A stretch of DNA of 64,000 bases from NCBI RefSeq assembly GCF_011745365.1, contig NW_024468910.1, positions 958,068-1,022,067 on the forward strand, in the 5' to 3' direction. The DNA is from Cryphonectria parasitica EP155. Lineage: Eukaryota > Ascomycota > Sordariomycetes > Diaporthales > Cryphonectriaceae. Shown one piece after another: positions 20,621-32,999 of this stretch. The stretch's first letter is position 1. Every line of letters begins with the position of its first letter. The notes below the pieces were generated by a model that ran no database searches, was not told where the DNA came from, and saw nothing but the letters and a program-made list of their open reading frames with translations. Made by a program: the position numbers and the translations under genes.

Positions 20621-20939
20621 TGTTGTGGTGGCCAGGGTGGTAGTCCGTGGGACGTGGAGTACAGTGGGTCAAGGGTCCTCATACATATAAAGGATACCAC
20701 CCACTTTTCAAATTCTTTAGCTATAAGCAACAATGAAGCATCTTTTCTCTTCTTTTCAATTTTGAATCCTTTGGACAGGTCTAAGACAGGTTTTTCACCC
20801 TATTCTTGCGCCCGTATAGCCTTAGTTTGCTGTTCTCATCTGTACAGGCATGCTTGGGTTGCACAAGCTCTTGCTCATTGCTTCAGCAGCTGTTTGTTCC
20901 TTTTTCTTTCGAGGGCGACGGCGCTCTAGTTCTGGTTCA
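20621..20939 (+). repeat. Element A 5' LTR
   Basis: It reads TGTTGTGGTGGCC...CTGGTTCA, 319 bp, with a TATA-like CATATAAAGG near 20685-20695 that could drive the element's transcript. It is followed by a conserved leader (ATGGTGCGG...) also seen next to the 5' LTR of B. Confidence 0.92.
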
Positions 20940-21899
20940 ATGGTGCGGTGTGTGCGGATTTAGCTGTTCAGGCTGGTAGCTTAGGGCTGTTTGTATTACA
21001 GTTTGTAAGGATTAGTAAGAGCAGCAAGTTTATTCTATGAATAGGCGCACTCTTTTTCTCTGCTGAGCTCTTTTATTTCCTTTATCTATTATGCTTATAT
21101 AATAAGCTATGTATTATATCTGAACTCTGGATTATGCCTGAGATCTCTTGTAGAGAGGAGATGGGTGGATAGAGGAGGAGTGGTGTGAGTTCTGATTGTA
21201 AGCTGATGAATGATGCATTGAGCTTGCAGGCTAATATTACGAAGAAATGAATTCCTTTTTCCAACATTTTCCATATTAATTAATAATTCTATATAGAAGC
21301 TGATATAGCTTAGATTTGTATAAGCTGTAGCGGAAAGTTTAATTATATTAGATATAGATTTATAGTTAAATTATAGAGTGAAATGCTTTTAATGAATAGT
21401 ATTTTGCAGAGAAAAGTAGCATGATTAATAAGATTTGTGCTTCTTGCAATAATTTAATCAGTATGCTCTATCTAAATATATCTAGCTATATTAATTCTTT
21501 GAATTAAAAGCTTGCTAATTATATTATTTCAAAAGCAAAGAATATAGAAAGATAAAGATAAGAAACTATCAGTATATATAAGAAATAGAAATTAAGAATT
21601 ATAATAATATTATCTAATATTAAACTTTAATTAATACTTTATATTTAATTAGAAATACTTCTATTAATTAGCAGAATTATTAATAAAGAAAATCTCAATA
21701 TAATATAGAATAGCTAATTCAATTCTTTATTATTCATTACAAGATAAATCTTATACATACTTTACTTACAGACTGAATCTCTCTTAAGTATCTGAACTTT
21801 CTCAATCTCTATAGTATTGTTTTTTACAGGATATGAAAGGCATTTCAGCTGTAGCACTCTCAATTTAAGGATCTCGAATCAGGAAGGCAAAGAAATATC

Positions 21900-23249
21900 G
21901 GAGGAAGTGATAATCAAGAGGGAAGATAGCTTTCATATTTAAGAGCTCTTTCAATCAGATACTCAGTTCAGCTGACTATCTAGCTAATAACTACTATAGT
22001 TAGAACTTTAGATTCCTCTTTTATAATAAGCTTGCTGGTGGTGAGTTGATGTTGTTTGCTTGTATGAAAGTTTCTTTGTAGCTGAAGCGATTCAACTAGT
22101 AGTATTAGATTAAAGAAATTGATAATATTTAAGTATTCAACTTTATGAAAAGCTTCTATGCAGATATAATCATTGCTAAAGAAGTAGAGAGATTTATTAT
22201 AAGCGCTAAAACTTGAAATGAATAGAAGAAGCAATTATTAGTTGCTTATTGCTCTTGGAATCATCTTCAGGCGTATATTTCTAAGCAGAAGCATTTGAAT
22301 ATTATTAATAATCATTTCATTATCAATGCTGCTAGCTTCTAATTATTCATTATAGATTATAACAATGCTCTTATTTGTCTTAAGATCAGAAATAGTTAAT
22401 CTGTAGCAGAAGTATGAATAAAGCTCTCTTCAATCTGAATCAAGCGCTTCTAAGCTGATTATAGTATTATTGCTGAAAGCGTTAGCAATAAGAAGTAGCT
22501 TTATCTTATGAAAAAGCTATTAGAGATTTATTGTAAAGTATTTCAAAAGAAGACTTAAGACTAACTTGCTTCTGGTACTACTAATCTTCAACTTTATTAA
22601 TAAGCTCAATTCTAAGGTTTTTCTATGCCTTCACTTTAGCTGATCCTTAATCAGATACAGCTCATTCCTATTCCATATTCGATGTATAATGCTCTTAGTT
22701 AACTGATGAATCCGTTAGAATAAGCAATAAGGCTATTATACTATTAACTGCTTCAATAATTAACTTATAATTAACAAGCTCAGCCTGAACTAACTAAGCA
22801 GATCTTAAAAGCTAAATCTACTTAGAAGAGCAACTAAGACTATAACTAGTTAGCTTTAATAATAAAGCAATTCTACATTAACTAAATTGCAATAGCAAAA
22901 TCCTTAAAGCTGCAAACTAATACTCTCAAACAAATACAGAATATTTTATATAATCAAACTAAAGCTTTATAAGAAATCTTATAACTAATTAAGTATTTCC
23001 AAACTGTTTCTGCAAGAAATCCTTTCCAGAGAAATGCAAATTCCTTGCAAATAGATATTATCTATACAAGTTTGGAGAACAAGAATAAGCAATACTCTGA
23101 AGTATAGCAAGCGGAGATTAATGAAATTCTGAAGAAGAATGAAACTCTGCATAGATGCTATAGCTGTAAATTGAAGTTCTATAGAGCTTATAAGTGCGTA
23201 GAACTTCATATTATTATGAATTGTAGCATCTGCTATACTCTAGCATTAG
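21900..23249 (+). pseudogene. Element A gag region, first part
   Basis: With RIP stops ignored, a long helical reading frame appears (e.g. MKSFYADIIIAKEVERFII, LRRCYSCKL-like cysteines near 23150-23200). At 23250 it is cut by G1 and resumes at 30805. Motifs are too eroded to identify capsid subdomains; assignment rests on position upstream of pol. Confidence 0.5.
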
Positions 23250-23254
23250 CAAAG

Positions 23255-23709
23255 TGTAATGAGCACTGCAGCAATCCGAAGATTCCTAAGTACACGAAGG
23301 GGTTTATGCTAACAAGAGCGGTATCGAAGTGTCAAGTCCTTGAATACGGAACCGTACAAGTCTTAATAAGCGATGCAAGTGTTCACTGCCTTTGGGGCTA
23401 CTCAGTATATAAGACTGAATACTTAGATTGACAACTAAAGAGCTATATACTGAATCCCTCTAATGGTAATAACCGTGTTCTTATATATCTAGCTCTTTAG
23501 TATGGATCACTGTCTAGCAGCGCCCCGCGGATCACCGCGGTGCTCCGGGTGAGCCTAGTGAGCTGTGCTCCTGGTGCTCCTAGTGATTCATCCCTGTCTC
23601 CTTCCTAGATTATGTAATCAATGCTTTGTCAGAACGTTGGATTCTTAACATCTGGTTCTTGTTACTCGTAATCTGTTTTGTGATCTGCATATTGAATGAA
23701 TTATAATAT
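23255..23709 (-). repeat. G1 3' LTR
   Basis: 455 bp, TGTAATGAGC...ATTATAATA on +. The inner terminus is RIP-changed from CA to TA. The inverted repeat CTAAAGAGCT (23435-23444) / AGCTCTTTAG (23491-23500) brackets TATATA. The middle block contains CCGCGGATCACCGCGG. Confidence 0.92.
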
Positions 23710-23773
23710 CATCTTCCTTCTATCAGTTGTTATTCCTAACAATCTTCTATAAGTATTCTGGCAAGTTTTCCGT

Positions 23774-24515
23774 ATGCATAATCTTGCCTTCCTAATTAAG
23801 ATGTTAAACAGGGTTGAGAAATCTTTTTCCAAGAAAACTGAACAGTATAACCGTCTTTTCCTAGCTATTGATCAGTTTGGTTTTGAGATTATGCTTTGCA
23901 CCGCTTGCGCTTCTCAGAGCCTGGTATGCAAGATGATGGATAATGCAAAGTATTGTTCTCAGTATATCCGTTGTACTTGTTCTTGTAATGGCTGTAGGGT
24001 TTCTGTTTCTGCTCGTAAGTCCCCTCTTCTCCTTTTCTAATCTCTTTGCTAATGTTCCTTTCCTTTTCTTAGTTTCGCGCATTATAGCAGAAGATAAGAG
24101 GCTGGAATCGAAGGAGTGGGAGGTGGAGGCAGAGCTGGAGGGAGCTCATCATCGAGCGTTGGAGGTTCTTAACGAGGCTTGCGCGAAGATCTCGGAATCC
24201 GCTGCTCGTCTTGCTCGCCTGTGCATCCAGCATAGGTCTCTTGCTTCCCGGGGCGCTCAGATGGTGAATGCGGGCCTTGAGTCTCTTGATAAGCTGGATG
24301 AGCGGGAATGTTGTGAGGAGGAGGAATGCAATCTTGCTGCATTGGTTCGTGAAGCAGTATCGGCTGAGAGTATTTTGGCTGAGGATTCCCTGTTTGATGG
24401 TTTTGACTGGAACTCTGTTAACCCTAGTGGGGCTGTTGTGGATTATTCTGGATTTTTGGGAAGCGAGGTTCCTGAGGCTTCTGAATCTCGGTCCGGGGCG
24501 GAGCGGTCGTCCTAG
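23774..24515 (+). pseudogene. G1 accessory antisense ORF with intron (Cys cluster + coiled coil)
   Basis: Exons 23774-24014 and 24073-24515 join in frame across a 58-bp intron (GTAAGT donor, GCTAATG branch site, TTCTTAG acceptor) and give 227 aa with no stop. The start MHNLAFLIKMLNRVEKS is matched in G2. A Cys-rich segment follows (LCTACASQSLVCKMMDNAKYC ... RCTCSCNGC), then a coiled coil (LESKEWEVEAELEGAHHRAL, ECCEEEECNLAALVREAV) and an acidic tail ending ASESRSGAERSS. G2 and G3 lack the intron. The TAG at 24513-24515 overlaps the pol stop. The reading frame is undamaged whereas the pol of the same element is shredded; I tag it as a pseudogene only because the element is dead, and it may be translatable. 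Function is unknown. Confidence 0.7.
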
Positions 24516-27500
24516 GCGCTGGTTTTCCTTTTCCAATATTCAGCTACTCTTTCTTAAGCATTTTTAACGTTTTTCTGCGATTCCCAAGAATTTTCGCTTG
24601 CTGAGTAACCTTTCCATTTGACGAGGTATTCCCTTGTATTATCTGTGCTTCTATACTTGAGGATCTTTTCTACCTCATACTCTAGTTCGTTGTTTTCCAC
24701 TTTTGCTGTATTGTTTGTTAATATTTCCTGTGCTGCTAGTTCCAATAGTAAGATATGGAAAACCGGGTATATCCTCATCTCATGAGATAATGCTAACTTG
24801 TAGTTAACCGGGGAGATCTGTTGCAAGATTTTGAATAGTCCCAACTTCTTGTAATCGAGTTTATTGCTAGATCTAGTTATTTTGATGTTTTTTCGAAGTA
24901 GATAGATCTTATCTCCCTTCTGTAGGATTGATCCCTCAATTCTCTTGGAGTTTGCATATCGTACTATTCGTTCCTGGATGAATTGTAGTTCTAATCGGAG
25001 TTTCTTCTGAACTTTCTTGATCTTCTTAATTCTTTTATCTGCAGCTTCTGCATCTGCTTCTTGTAGTGCTTTGTAGTAAGCTGTTGGGTTGTATCCGTAG
25101 AGCGTGAAGAACAGTGATTTCTTTATTATGCTTATATTCGCGCTATTATAAGCGAACTGTATGAGAAGCAATAGATTGATCCAATTGTTCTGTTCCTGAT
25201 TGATATAGTATTGAAGGTACTATTCAATAATCTGATTCATTCTTTCTGTTTATTCATCTGTTTGCAAATGGAATGCTGTAAACATTCTGTAGTATATTCC
25301 GAGCTATTTCATAAGCAAAATCCAAAACTTCGAGCTGAACTTTCTATCTCTATTGGAGATTACTTCCTCTGATGTGCTGTAGTTAGCGATAATCGTTCTG
25401 AGGAATGTATATGCGAGTTCTTCTGCTGTACTGCTTTCCTTGTAAAAGAGAAAATAAGCATACTTGCTTAGTCTGCAAATCACTACTAGAATGCTATTAT
25501 ATTGCATCTTAGTTAAGAGTTCTCGTAAAAGAAGTAGCTTGATAATGAAGTTTAGACTAATGAATTGCTAAACAGTTGTAGGTACTGGTAAGGAATGCAG
25601 TAGTTTATAAGGCTTATATCTTTCTGCTTTATTCTTTTTGCAGCTATTGCATTGTTGTAGGATGTTTTCAATTCTTTTCCTAAGGCTTGGTAGATTCCAG
25701 TATCTTTTGATGTATTCGTAGGTTGCTCTAACTCTCTGATGCCTATATGCTGATATACTGTATATATCCTTAATGTAGTTATCTTATTCGTTCAGAGTTA
25801 TTGATTCTGAATCTCTTTCTAAGGATCCTATTCTGAGAGCAGCATTCAGTTCTCTGTATGCATTAACGAGGTTTCCTGATTCGTTTTGAGCAAAGATGTT
25901 CTATATATCCGAGGAATCTGCATCTCGATGGTCTGATCTTCTGCTGAGAGCATCTGCCTATCTGTTCTCCAAGCTTTTGTAGTGTACAATCTTGAAGTTG
26001 AACTGTAAGAGAAATTCTGCCTATCTAACTTATTGTTTGTTCAAAACCTTGATTATTATAAATGTAGTTAGATTCTTGTAATCCGAGTGAACTATAATTG
26101 AATGTTGTGCGCTAATGAGATAGTATTGCTACTTCTCGAAGGCTTTCACTATCGCTATGAGTTTCTAATCAGGAATCCTATAGTTGATTTCCGAGCTATT
26201 CAACTTCTTTGAGAAGTTGCTTATAATCCTTAGATGCTCTTGGTTATCTCGTTGATTCAGCTGTTCTTTGAATGCATAATCCAATGCATCGGTTTCAACT
26301 TCAAAGGATTTGTAAGGATCTGCTTCGCACAGAATTAGCTCTGATGTAATGTGCTTGATGATCTCATCGAAAGCTTCTTATGCCTTAGGGGTTTACTCGA
26401 AGGGTTGCTCCTTTTTGATAAGATTTGTAAGAGGATGTGCGATTCAGCTGTAGTTCTTAATGAACTGTCTGTAGAAGTTAACATAACCGAGGAAAGACCT
26501 AACATCTCTAACGTTTTTGGGAATTAGCTAGTTTCTAATAGCTTCTATCTTATCCTTTTGTAGCTTGATGCATCCTGGCTTAATTGTGAATCCGAGGTAG
26601 TTGACTTTTTGTACGTAAAAGTAGCTCTTTGCAGGTTTCACAAGGAGTTTTGCATCTTGGAGCGTTTGCAACACTGTTTCCACATGTTTCTTATATTCTT
26701 CAAGTGTTTGAGAGTAGATAAGAATATCGTTGAGGTAAGCAATAACGAACTGATCTAGATGCTTGTATAGAATGTGATTGATTATTTCCTGGAATGAAGC
26801 TGAGGCATTTATTAAGCTGAAGAGCATAACCAAATATTCGTAATATCTGTAGTACATTCTGAAGGCAGTTTTCCATTCTTCTTCTTTCTTTACTCTGATC
26901 AGGTTATAAGCTTCTTTCAGGTCTAGAACTGTAAACTACTGTACTCCTTGCAGTCTGTCTTGCAATTCCTTGATGAGTAGCAACGGATATCGGTTCTTAA
27001 TCGTAATATCGTTAAGTTGCCTATAGTCAATGCATAGCCTAAGCTTGCTGTTTTTCTTGGGTACAAACAGGATGGGGTATCCTGCTGATGATTGCAATGA
27101 TTGTATGTATCCCTTCTTAAGGTTCTCGTCGAGATACTCCCTAAGTGCCTCTAGCTGTGCCTTGTCTAGTCTGTAGATGGGGAAGAATTTGGGCTGTTTC
27201 TCTTCTTGTAGCAGGATCTTGTGGTTGTATGAGCTGTGTTCTGGCAATCCTGTGTTCAATTCTTCCTGGAACAGTTTCTTGAACTTGTGATATTCTTGTG
27301 ATATGTTTGCAAGTATTGATTCTGGTCCTTGTGCTGTTTCTGCTACCTGGAGGAACAGTAGGTACTGTTGAGCGTGCTTCTTTTCGTTCGTTGTTTTTGG
27401 TGACGTTTTTGAGAGCTTTGAGCGTTTGCTCCGAGCTGGACCGAGCGCTCAAGGGCCTGGTTTCGAGGTTTTTCCTGTGTGGATCCACAATCCACTTTCT

Positions 27501-30290
27501 GAAGCCTTTCCTTGTTGCTCCGGAGCGGACTAACTTGCTGAGAGTCTTGCTTCCATTGTTTTGCTAATCTGTTGGCGCTCTGGTACTGTTTGGGTTCGCC
27601 TGTTATTAGATCCTTCTCCTTGAACTGCTAGCTCTGCTGACTTGGAGGTATGTATGAAGTTGTATAAAGCCTCTTTTCCTGAGTGTTCTTCAATCACTAG
27701 CTTCGATCCTGCGCTATTGATTGTAACTATCTCTCTGGGTACAGCTTGTTCCCATGAGATCTGGCTAGTAGCCCAATCGATTCGAGGATTGTGTTCTTTG
27801 AGCTATGAAAGCTCTATAATCAGCTTATATTGTGCTGTATCCGTGATATCAAAAAAAGCTCTAGTTGCACGTTCTTGGATTAAAACAGATAGATAATCAG
27901 TCTTCTTATTGATTACTTCTTGGTTGTATGCAATAGATTGTTCTTCTATAGTACTAAGAGTATATGAATATCTCTTCCATCTCCATTGTAGTTGTATCTG
28001 ATTGATGATATGTAGGGATATGAAGTTTCTCTGGGCGCTACTGTTCAATAGTGCGCTATACTTGTGTTCTTGAATGTATATATTGAACTTGATGTAAGTG
28101 TAATCTGTTTTGAAAGCTTCATATAGGGACTATTCCGGTCTAATCGTTTGCAATCCCTTTACAAGCAATTCTGTTCTTTTGGATTTGTTGAGAACTGCTT
28201 ATTCTTCTGAGCTTGCTTCGCTACTTCTTAAGCAAGCTTCTTAGCTTGTTTTTGCTTGTATCATCATTATTCCTAGTCTTTCTTCTATTGATGCTAGTTA
28301 CGAACTTTATCATTGATATAAATCGTGCAGAGTATTGTTTTGCACTGCTATTACTCTATCTTTTTATCTATGCATTGCATAGGGCAATCATCCGGTAGCT
28401 TAATATATGCATTATAGTGTTGTTTGTTGAGAACCTCTCTGAAGCGGAGTTTCTGTTCTTCAACAGTCTGAAGAATTTATCCTGGTTCTCTGATGGAGAA
28501 CTATTCGTATTGCACCTTCTCCGAGAAATGCGTTCTGTAGCTATGATAGATGCAGAAGATTCAAGCTAATTCGTGATATAGGTTGTAAAGTAGGCTGATC
28601 CGAGAGTTCTTATCTTCTCGTATCTTGATGCTCTGTAAGGAAATGCAGATAAAGAGCTTCTCTAGCTTTATCTTATAAACAAGATGTTCAATCTATGTTG
28701 TTTCCTTATTCTATCCAATGCTGAAGGGAAACCTTCCTGTAGGCTTCTTGGATTCGTTGTTCACAGGAAGCTCTGGTGAACTATTGGATTGCTCGTTCTA
28801 GCTTGATTTTTCTATTGCTTGAGAGGCGTTTTCGGTGTTGCTTAGATGTTCATACCAGTAGCCAAGAGGATACTATCTCTTATCCATATCCCTGGTCATA
28901 GTGCTTGGCATAGGAAATGAAGAATGTTGAAGGGTATCGTTGCTAAGTTCTTCTTTCAACGTCTGGATGCTCTGTTCCGCGATGTTAGAGCAGTCCGAGT
29001 TGCTACTCGTAAGGGTGCTGGGCGTGCACTCTCGTCCTGCTGTTGCTATTTGTCTGCAGCGCTGAAGCTTCTGGGGGAACTATCCTGAACCTTCCTTACT
29101 CGAGAGGTGTATTAAGCAGTTGTTATTATAGCAGAATGTCCAGCTGAGACTTCCGTAATCAATAGAGTTCGATACTTGCTCTAAGGGGGTGTTTCTGCTC
29201 AGTTGATTAGGTTTCTGTTATTGAGCAACATTCATCTAGCATTCTTCTTGGACTGGTTGCTATTTGTTCTTCCGAGGTTGATAGCAGTTGCATGCGATAT
29301 ATTCTTGTTTGTTGCAGTTGTAGCAAGTAATGCTGTTCTTCTTGCTATACTGCTTATTAGCTGCATCGAGTTCCATGGGATCAGCGTGTATAGTGCTGCT
29401 CTGAGCTGTACTGCTATATCGATCGCTATTCTTGTTTTGGAATTTCTTGCTCATATTAGCTGGAAATCTCCAAGTCTAGCTTTCTCTCTTCTTGAACTTC
29501 TCCATCCATCGTTTATATAGATGGTTGTTGATGCGGATAGCTTGATTAGAGAATATTGCAAAGTTCTTCAGCCAATCCTGTTTGAAGATTTCATCTTTAA
29601 CATCATTCTTGAATCCCTTATAATAGTATTCTATAAGATTTTTGTCTTCCTACGGAAGTCTTGCTGAGAGCTGCTTGAATCTGACTGTATAAGCAGAAGC
29701 TGATTTGATCTGCCTGAGATCCATGAGCTGCTGAGCTGTAATGCGTTCTTTGTTGAGATTACCAAAGGTTTCTTTGAGAGCTTTCTCGAAGCTTTCAAAG
29801 GAATCGAATATATTCTTGATACTCTGGGTATGCGCGCTGGAATCGTTCTGATGCTCCAAGTAGTTGTGCAGAGAAGATTCGTACTAGATGAGAGCATCCT
29901 TTTCGAGACAAATTCTTGCTAGAATAACTTTCTCAGATTTCATGATGAACTGGATTGCATGATGCAAAAAGTATGCTCTGCAGTGAATAAGGAATCCATG
30001 TAGCGTCTTCTGGTTGCTATTATATATAGCGAGCTTATTCATCTTATATGCCTTTCCAGCATCACTGGTAACTGCAGAGATGAACTGCGCCTGCTGAGCC
30101 TGTTGGGCTAGCTGAGCCTGCTGAGCTTGTTGAGCTAGCTGAGCCTGCTGATTAGCGATAGTAGCGCTTTGGGCCTGCTGTTGTTCGCGCAGATTCTGGA
30201 TACGCTAAATGAGCTGGTATACCTGGTTAATCAGTTCCTTCTGAGTGGGGGCACGCAAGAACGAAGAGATTCCTGGAGGAGCTATCGTAT
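24512..30290 (-). pseudogene. G1 gag-pol, RIP-damaged
   Basis: In transcription order: a Gln/Ala-rich gag segment (repeated QQAQLAQQAQ, 30185-30085), capsid-like DSFESFEKALKETFGNL, a CCHC knuckle (CYNCNKQEYIACNC, near 29330-29290), protease with the active site DSG read as NSS (28045-28037), RT ([20 protein letters not shown], then YLNDILIYS with Asn codon 26729-26731 in place of Asp), RNase H, integrase (to ~24850) and chromodomain (EYEVEKILKYRS ... WKGYSASENSWE), ending EYWKRKTSA-like before the stop in CTAG (24512-24514 on this strand). Many TAG/TAA/TGA codons make it nonfunctional. Confidence 0.85.
30085..30185. repeat. Imperfect short tandem repeat in G1 gag
   Basis: Units like TGAGCCTGCTGAGCTTGTTGAGC recur. 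On the coding (minus) strand they give alternating Gln-Gln-Ala-Gln-Leu-Ala. The matching region of G2 (~62980-63060) is shorter and RIP-altered. Confidence 0.6.
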
Positions 30291-30345
30291 TCCGTATTGC
30301 TCAAGGGGGTAATACTGAACCGTTCTTAAACAAGAGTTATCAAAA

Positions 30346-30799
30346 TGTAATGAGCACTGCAGCAATCTGAAGATTTCTAAGTATACGAAGAAGTTTATGC
30401 TAACAAAAGCGGTATCGAAGTGTCAAGTTCTTGAATACGGAACCATACAAGTCTTAATAAGCAATGCAAGTATTCACTGCCTTTGGGGCTACTCAGTGTA
30501 TAAGACTGAATACTTAGATTAACAACTAAAGAGCTATATACTAAATCCCTCTAATGGTAATGACCGTGTCCTTATATATCTAGCTCTTTAGTATGGATCA
30601 CTGTCTGGCAGCGCCCCGCGGATCACCGCGGTGCTCCGGGTGAGCCTAGTGAGCTGTGCTCCTGGTGCTCCTAGTGATCCATCCCTGTCTTCTTCCTAGG
30701 TTATGTAATCAATGCTTTGTCAGAACGTTGGGTTCTTGACACCTGGTCCTTGTTACTCGTGACCTGTTTTGTGACCTGCATGTTGAATGGGTCATAACA
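30346..30799 (-). repeat. G1 5' LTR
   Basis: 454 bp, TGTAATGAGC...GGGTCATAACA. It has kept the intact CA terminus that the partner LTR lost. It has the same middle block and the same altered inverted-repeat arms as 23255-23709. Confidence 0.93.
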
Positions 30800-30804
30800 C
30801 AAAG

Positions 30805-32240
30805 CTAGAGTAGTATCTTAGCAATTGCTCGGAATTTCTGAACTTTAGATTAAAACTAGTATTATATAATTAGATTATATTCGCTCAAGATAACTTTAAA
30901 GATGATATAATTCGTTTGATTCTTAGTTTCTGTAAGAATTAGCAGCTGAAGAGTATTGAGAATTCTTGAATTTCTTAATATATTAGCTTGATTCAAGAGG
31001 ATGAGAAATAGCATGGAGATTCTGAAATAGCTAAGAATAAAATACTATAAGAAGAGATTAATCTCATTCTTAGATGCAATAATTAGTATAGAACTAATAA
31101 TATTGAAATTCTTAGCAATGCTAGCGAGATTTAAGTAGGAAAGTTATATCTTATTTTAGTTTAAGCTAAACTGTATTTATCAAAGCTTCTTAGCATTAAT
31201 ACTGTAAATATTAAGCCTATTTAAGCTTAGATAAATGCGAATGAAGCAAAGAAGCGCTATATTAGGAAGGCTGGATATGATGATGGTAAGATTAGAGAAA
31301 ATGCAAGTATAAGAACTATTAAGATTTCTATATATTTCGGAAATATTGAATTAGAGAAATCTAATAAGCAATTTAACAGTCTAAATAGAGAGCTAATAAT
31401 TCAAGCTATTAGTAATAAGCTCCTAAATCAGTTTCTAAACTACTTGTTAAAAATTTCAGGCTGGAAGATAATAGTTATATTATTAGAATAGAAAGCTTAT
31501 TTGATTTATAGTTTTTAAGAAGTTAGCTCTGAAGCTCAAAAAGTTGTTAATCTTAATAATTAAACTAGCTCGGATCTGTATAAGGCAGATACTGCTGGAT
31601 TAGCTAATTTATTGCAGTATAAATCCGGAATCTCGATGCTTTTCCAATCTGAAGAGCTTATTAATAATTAGATTATTAATACTCGAAATATTACTAAGTA
31701 TCTTTCGAAACTAGCTTAATTATCTGCAGTTCAAGCTTTGTTTCTTATTGCTGAATCTGGCTATATTAAGCTTATTATTAATATGATTCAAGCTTTTAAC
31801 AAATTCTTATTTCCTTTTGTAATAGCTTCTATAACTGCTCTCAGCAGCATCCGAGATAGGAGCATCGCTTCAGTAGCATATATTCCTCTGCAGCTAAGAG
31901 ATAAAGAGAATGAATTTATATAAGCAATACTGAATACAGATATTAAAATAAGCTTAGTAGCTCTCTCTCTATATTCAAGCATGCGCTTATCTTATATACT
32001 AATATTGAATATTATCTTATATATATATAATGAATTAAATATAGTGCTTATTAGAATTCTTGAAACTAATATTTTCTATAATAGCTTCTCTAAACAGATA
32101 ATATTCTATATTATTAATAATAGATTAATATTACCAAATCATTCTATGCTGTTAGAAATGCTATTTATAATGCAAACTAAGCTTTCCTTTGATTATTTCA
32201 TTCTCGGATTTCTCTATATAAGCTTCGTTTTTGGAGGAGT
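30805..32240 (+). pseudogene. Element A gag (second part) and probable protease region
   Basis: The frame resumes after G1. Readable pieces include YFGNIELEKSNKQ near 31340 and, from 31740, LFLIAESGYIKLIINMIQAF followed by a region (31980-32230) ordered like a retropepsin domain. The protease assignment is by position and general shape only, since no DTG/DSG survives. The equivalent in B is 45662-44200 on minus. Confidence 0.45.
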
Positions 32241-32999
32241 ATAACTAGTTACTACAATTAGCAATTAGAAACTTCTTAAAGAGGAGAGTTTATATAGAAC
32301 TATATTAAAAAACTGAATACTAGCAGCTATTCTAAGGAATGCAGAGCTATTAGCAGAGAAGTTGTTTCAGAGTGAGTATTATTGGAAGAGGGAGATATAG
32401 CTGTAATATTCATATCTGAACAAGATATTGCAGCTGTTGTAAATGAGTTAATGGTAGAACTGATGGGAAGGAAGTTGAAGAAGGATTGCTTTATGATAAA
32501 TGAGAAAGGAGCAACTCGAGAGTTTTGCTTGTATGAAATGTATAGCAGCTAGCATTATTTATGCTAGCTATATTGTATAGAAAAGGAAAGAAAAGATATC
32601 TTAAGCCTGATTAATACTCTTTATAAGCTTAAAAATAAGAAGATTAAGCTAATTAATAATTTCCAGCTTAATAATTTAATATCAGAAGAAATAATTAAGT
32701 AGAAGCTTGCTAAGATTAAGAAGATGAAATAAGCTTAGCGATTTACAAAGCTTACTAAGTATAATAAGTAGATTGAATCCAAGTTTAGCAATCTGGATTC
32801 TGATTAGCATCTAAGATCTGATCAGTAAGCTGCTATGCAAGAGAAAAACTGTAAAGAATTTTCTAAAGCTGAGAAGGAAATGTTTAAATATATATTGAGA
32901 AACAGAATCAAAGCTCTTATATAAGACTTTATTAAGATTGGAAAGATTATTAAGAAAGTAGCTTTCTTGCAAGAAATCAGAATTGTATTCTATAAAGTT

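Larger units (their letters stand above)
23255..30799 (-). mobile_element. G1: full-length chromodomain Ty3/gypsy element, TSD CAAAG
   Basis: The element is 7545 bp with LTRs at 23255-23709 and 30346-30799, and CAAAG at 23250-23254 and 30800-30804. Pol is on minus, and a purine-rich tract (AGAAGGAAGATGA on minus, 23710-23722) adjoins the 3' LTR. It holds gag with a CCHC knuckle, protease, RT, RNase H, integrase and chromodomain on minus, and an accessory ORF on plus next to the 3' LTR. It lies inside element A; the uninterrupted target survives in B at 45663-45667. Confidence 0.95.

Noticed and set aside
23435..23500. Covariation of the LTR hairpin arms in G1 as proof of selected RNA structure
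   Set aside because: Each arm contains one CpA/TpG, and RIP would change both arms alike without selection, so the symmetry is not evidence by itself.
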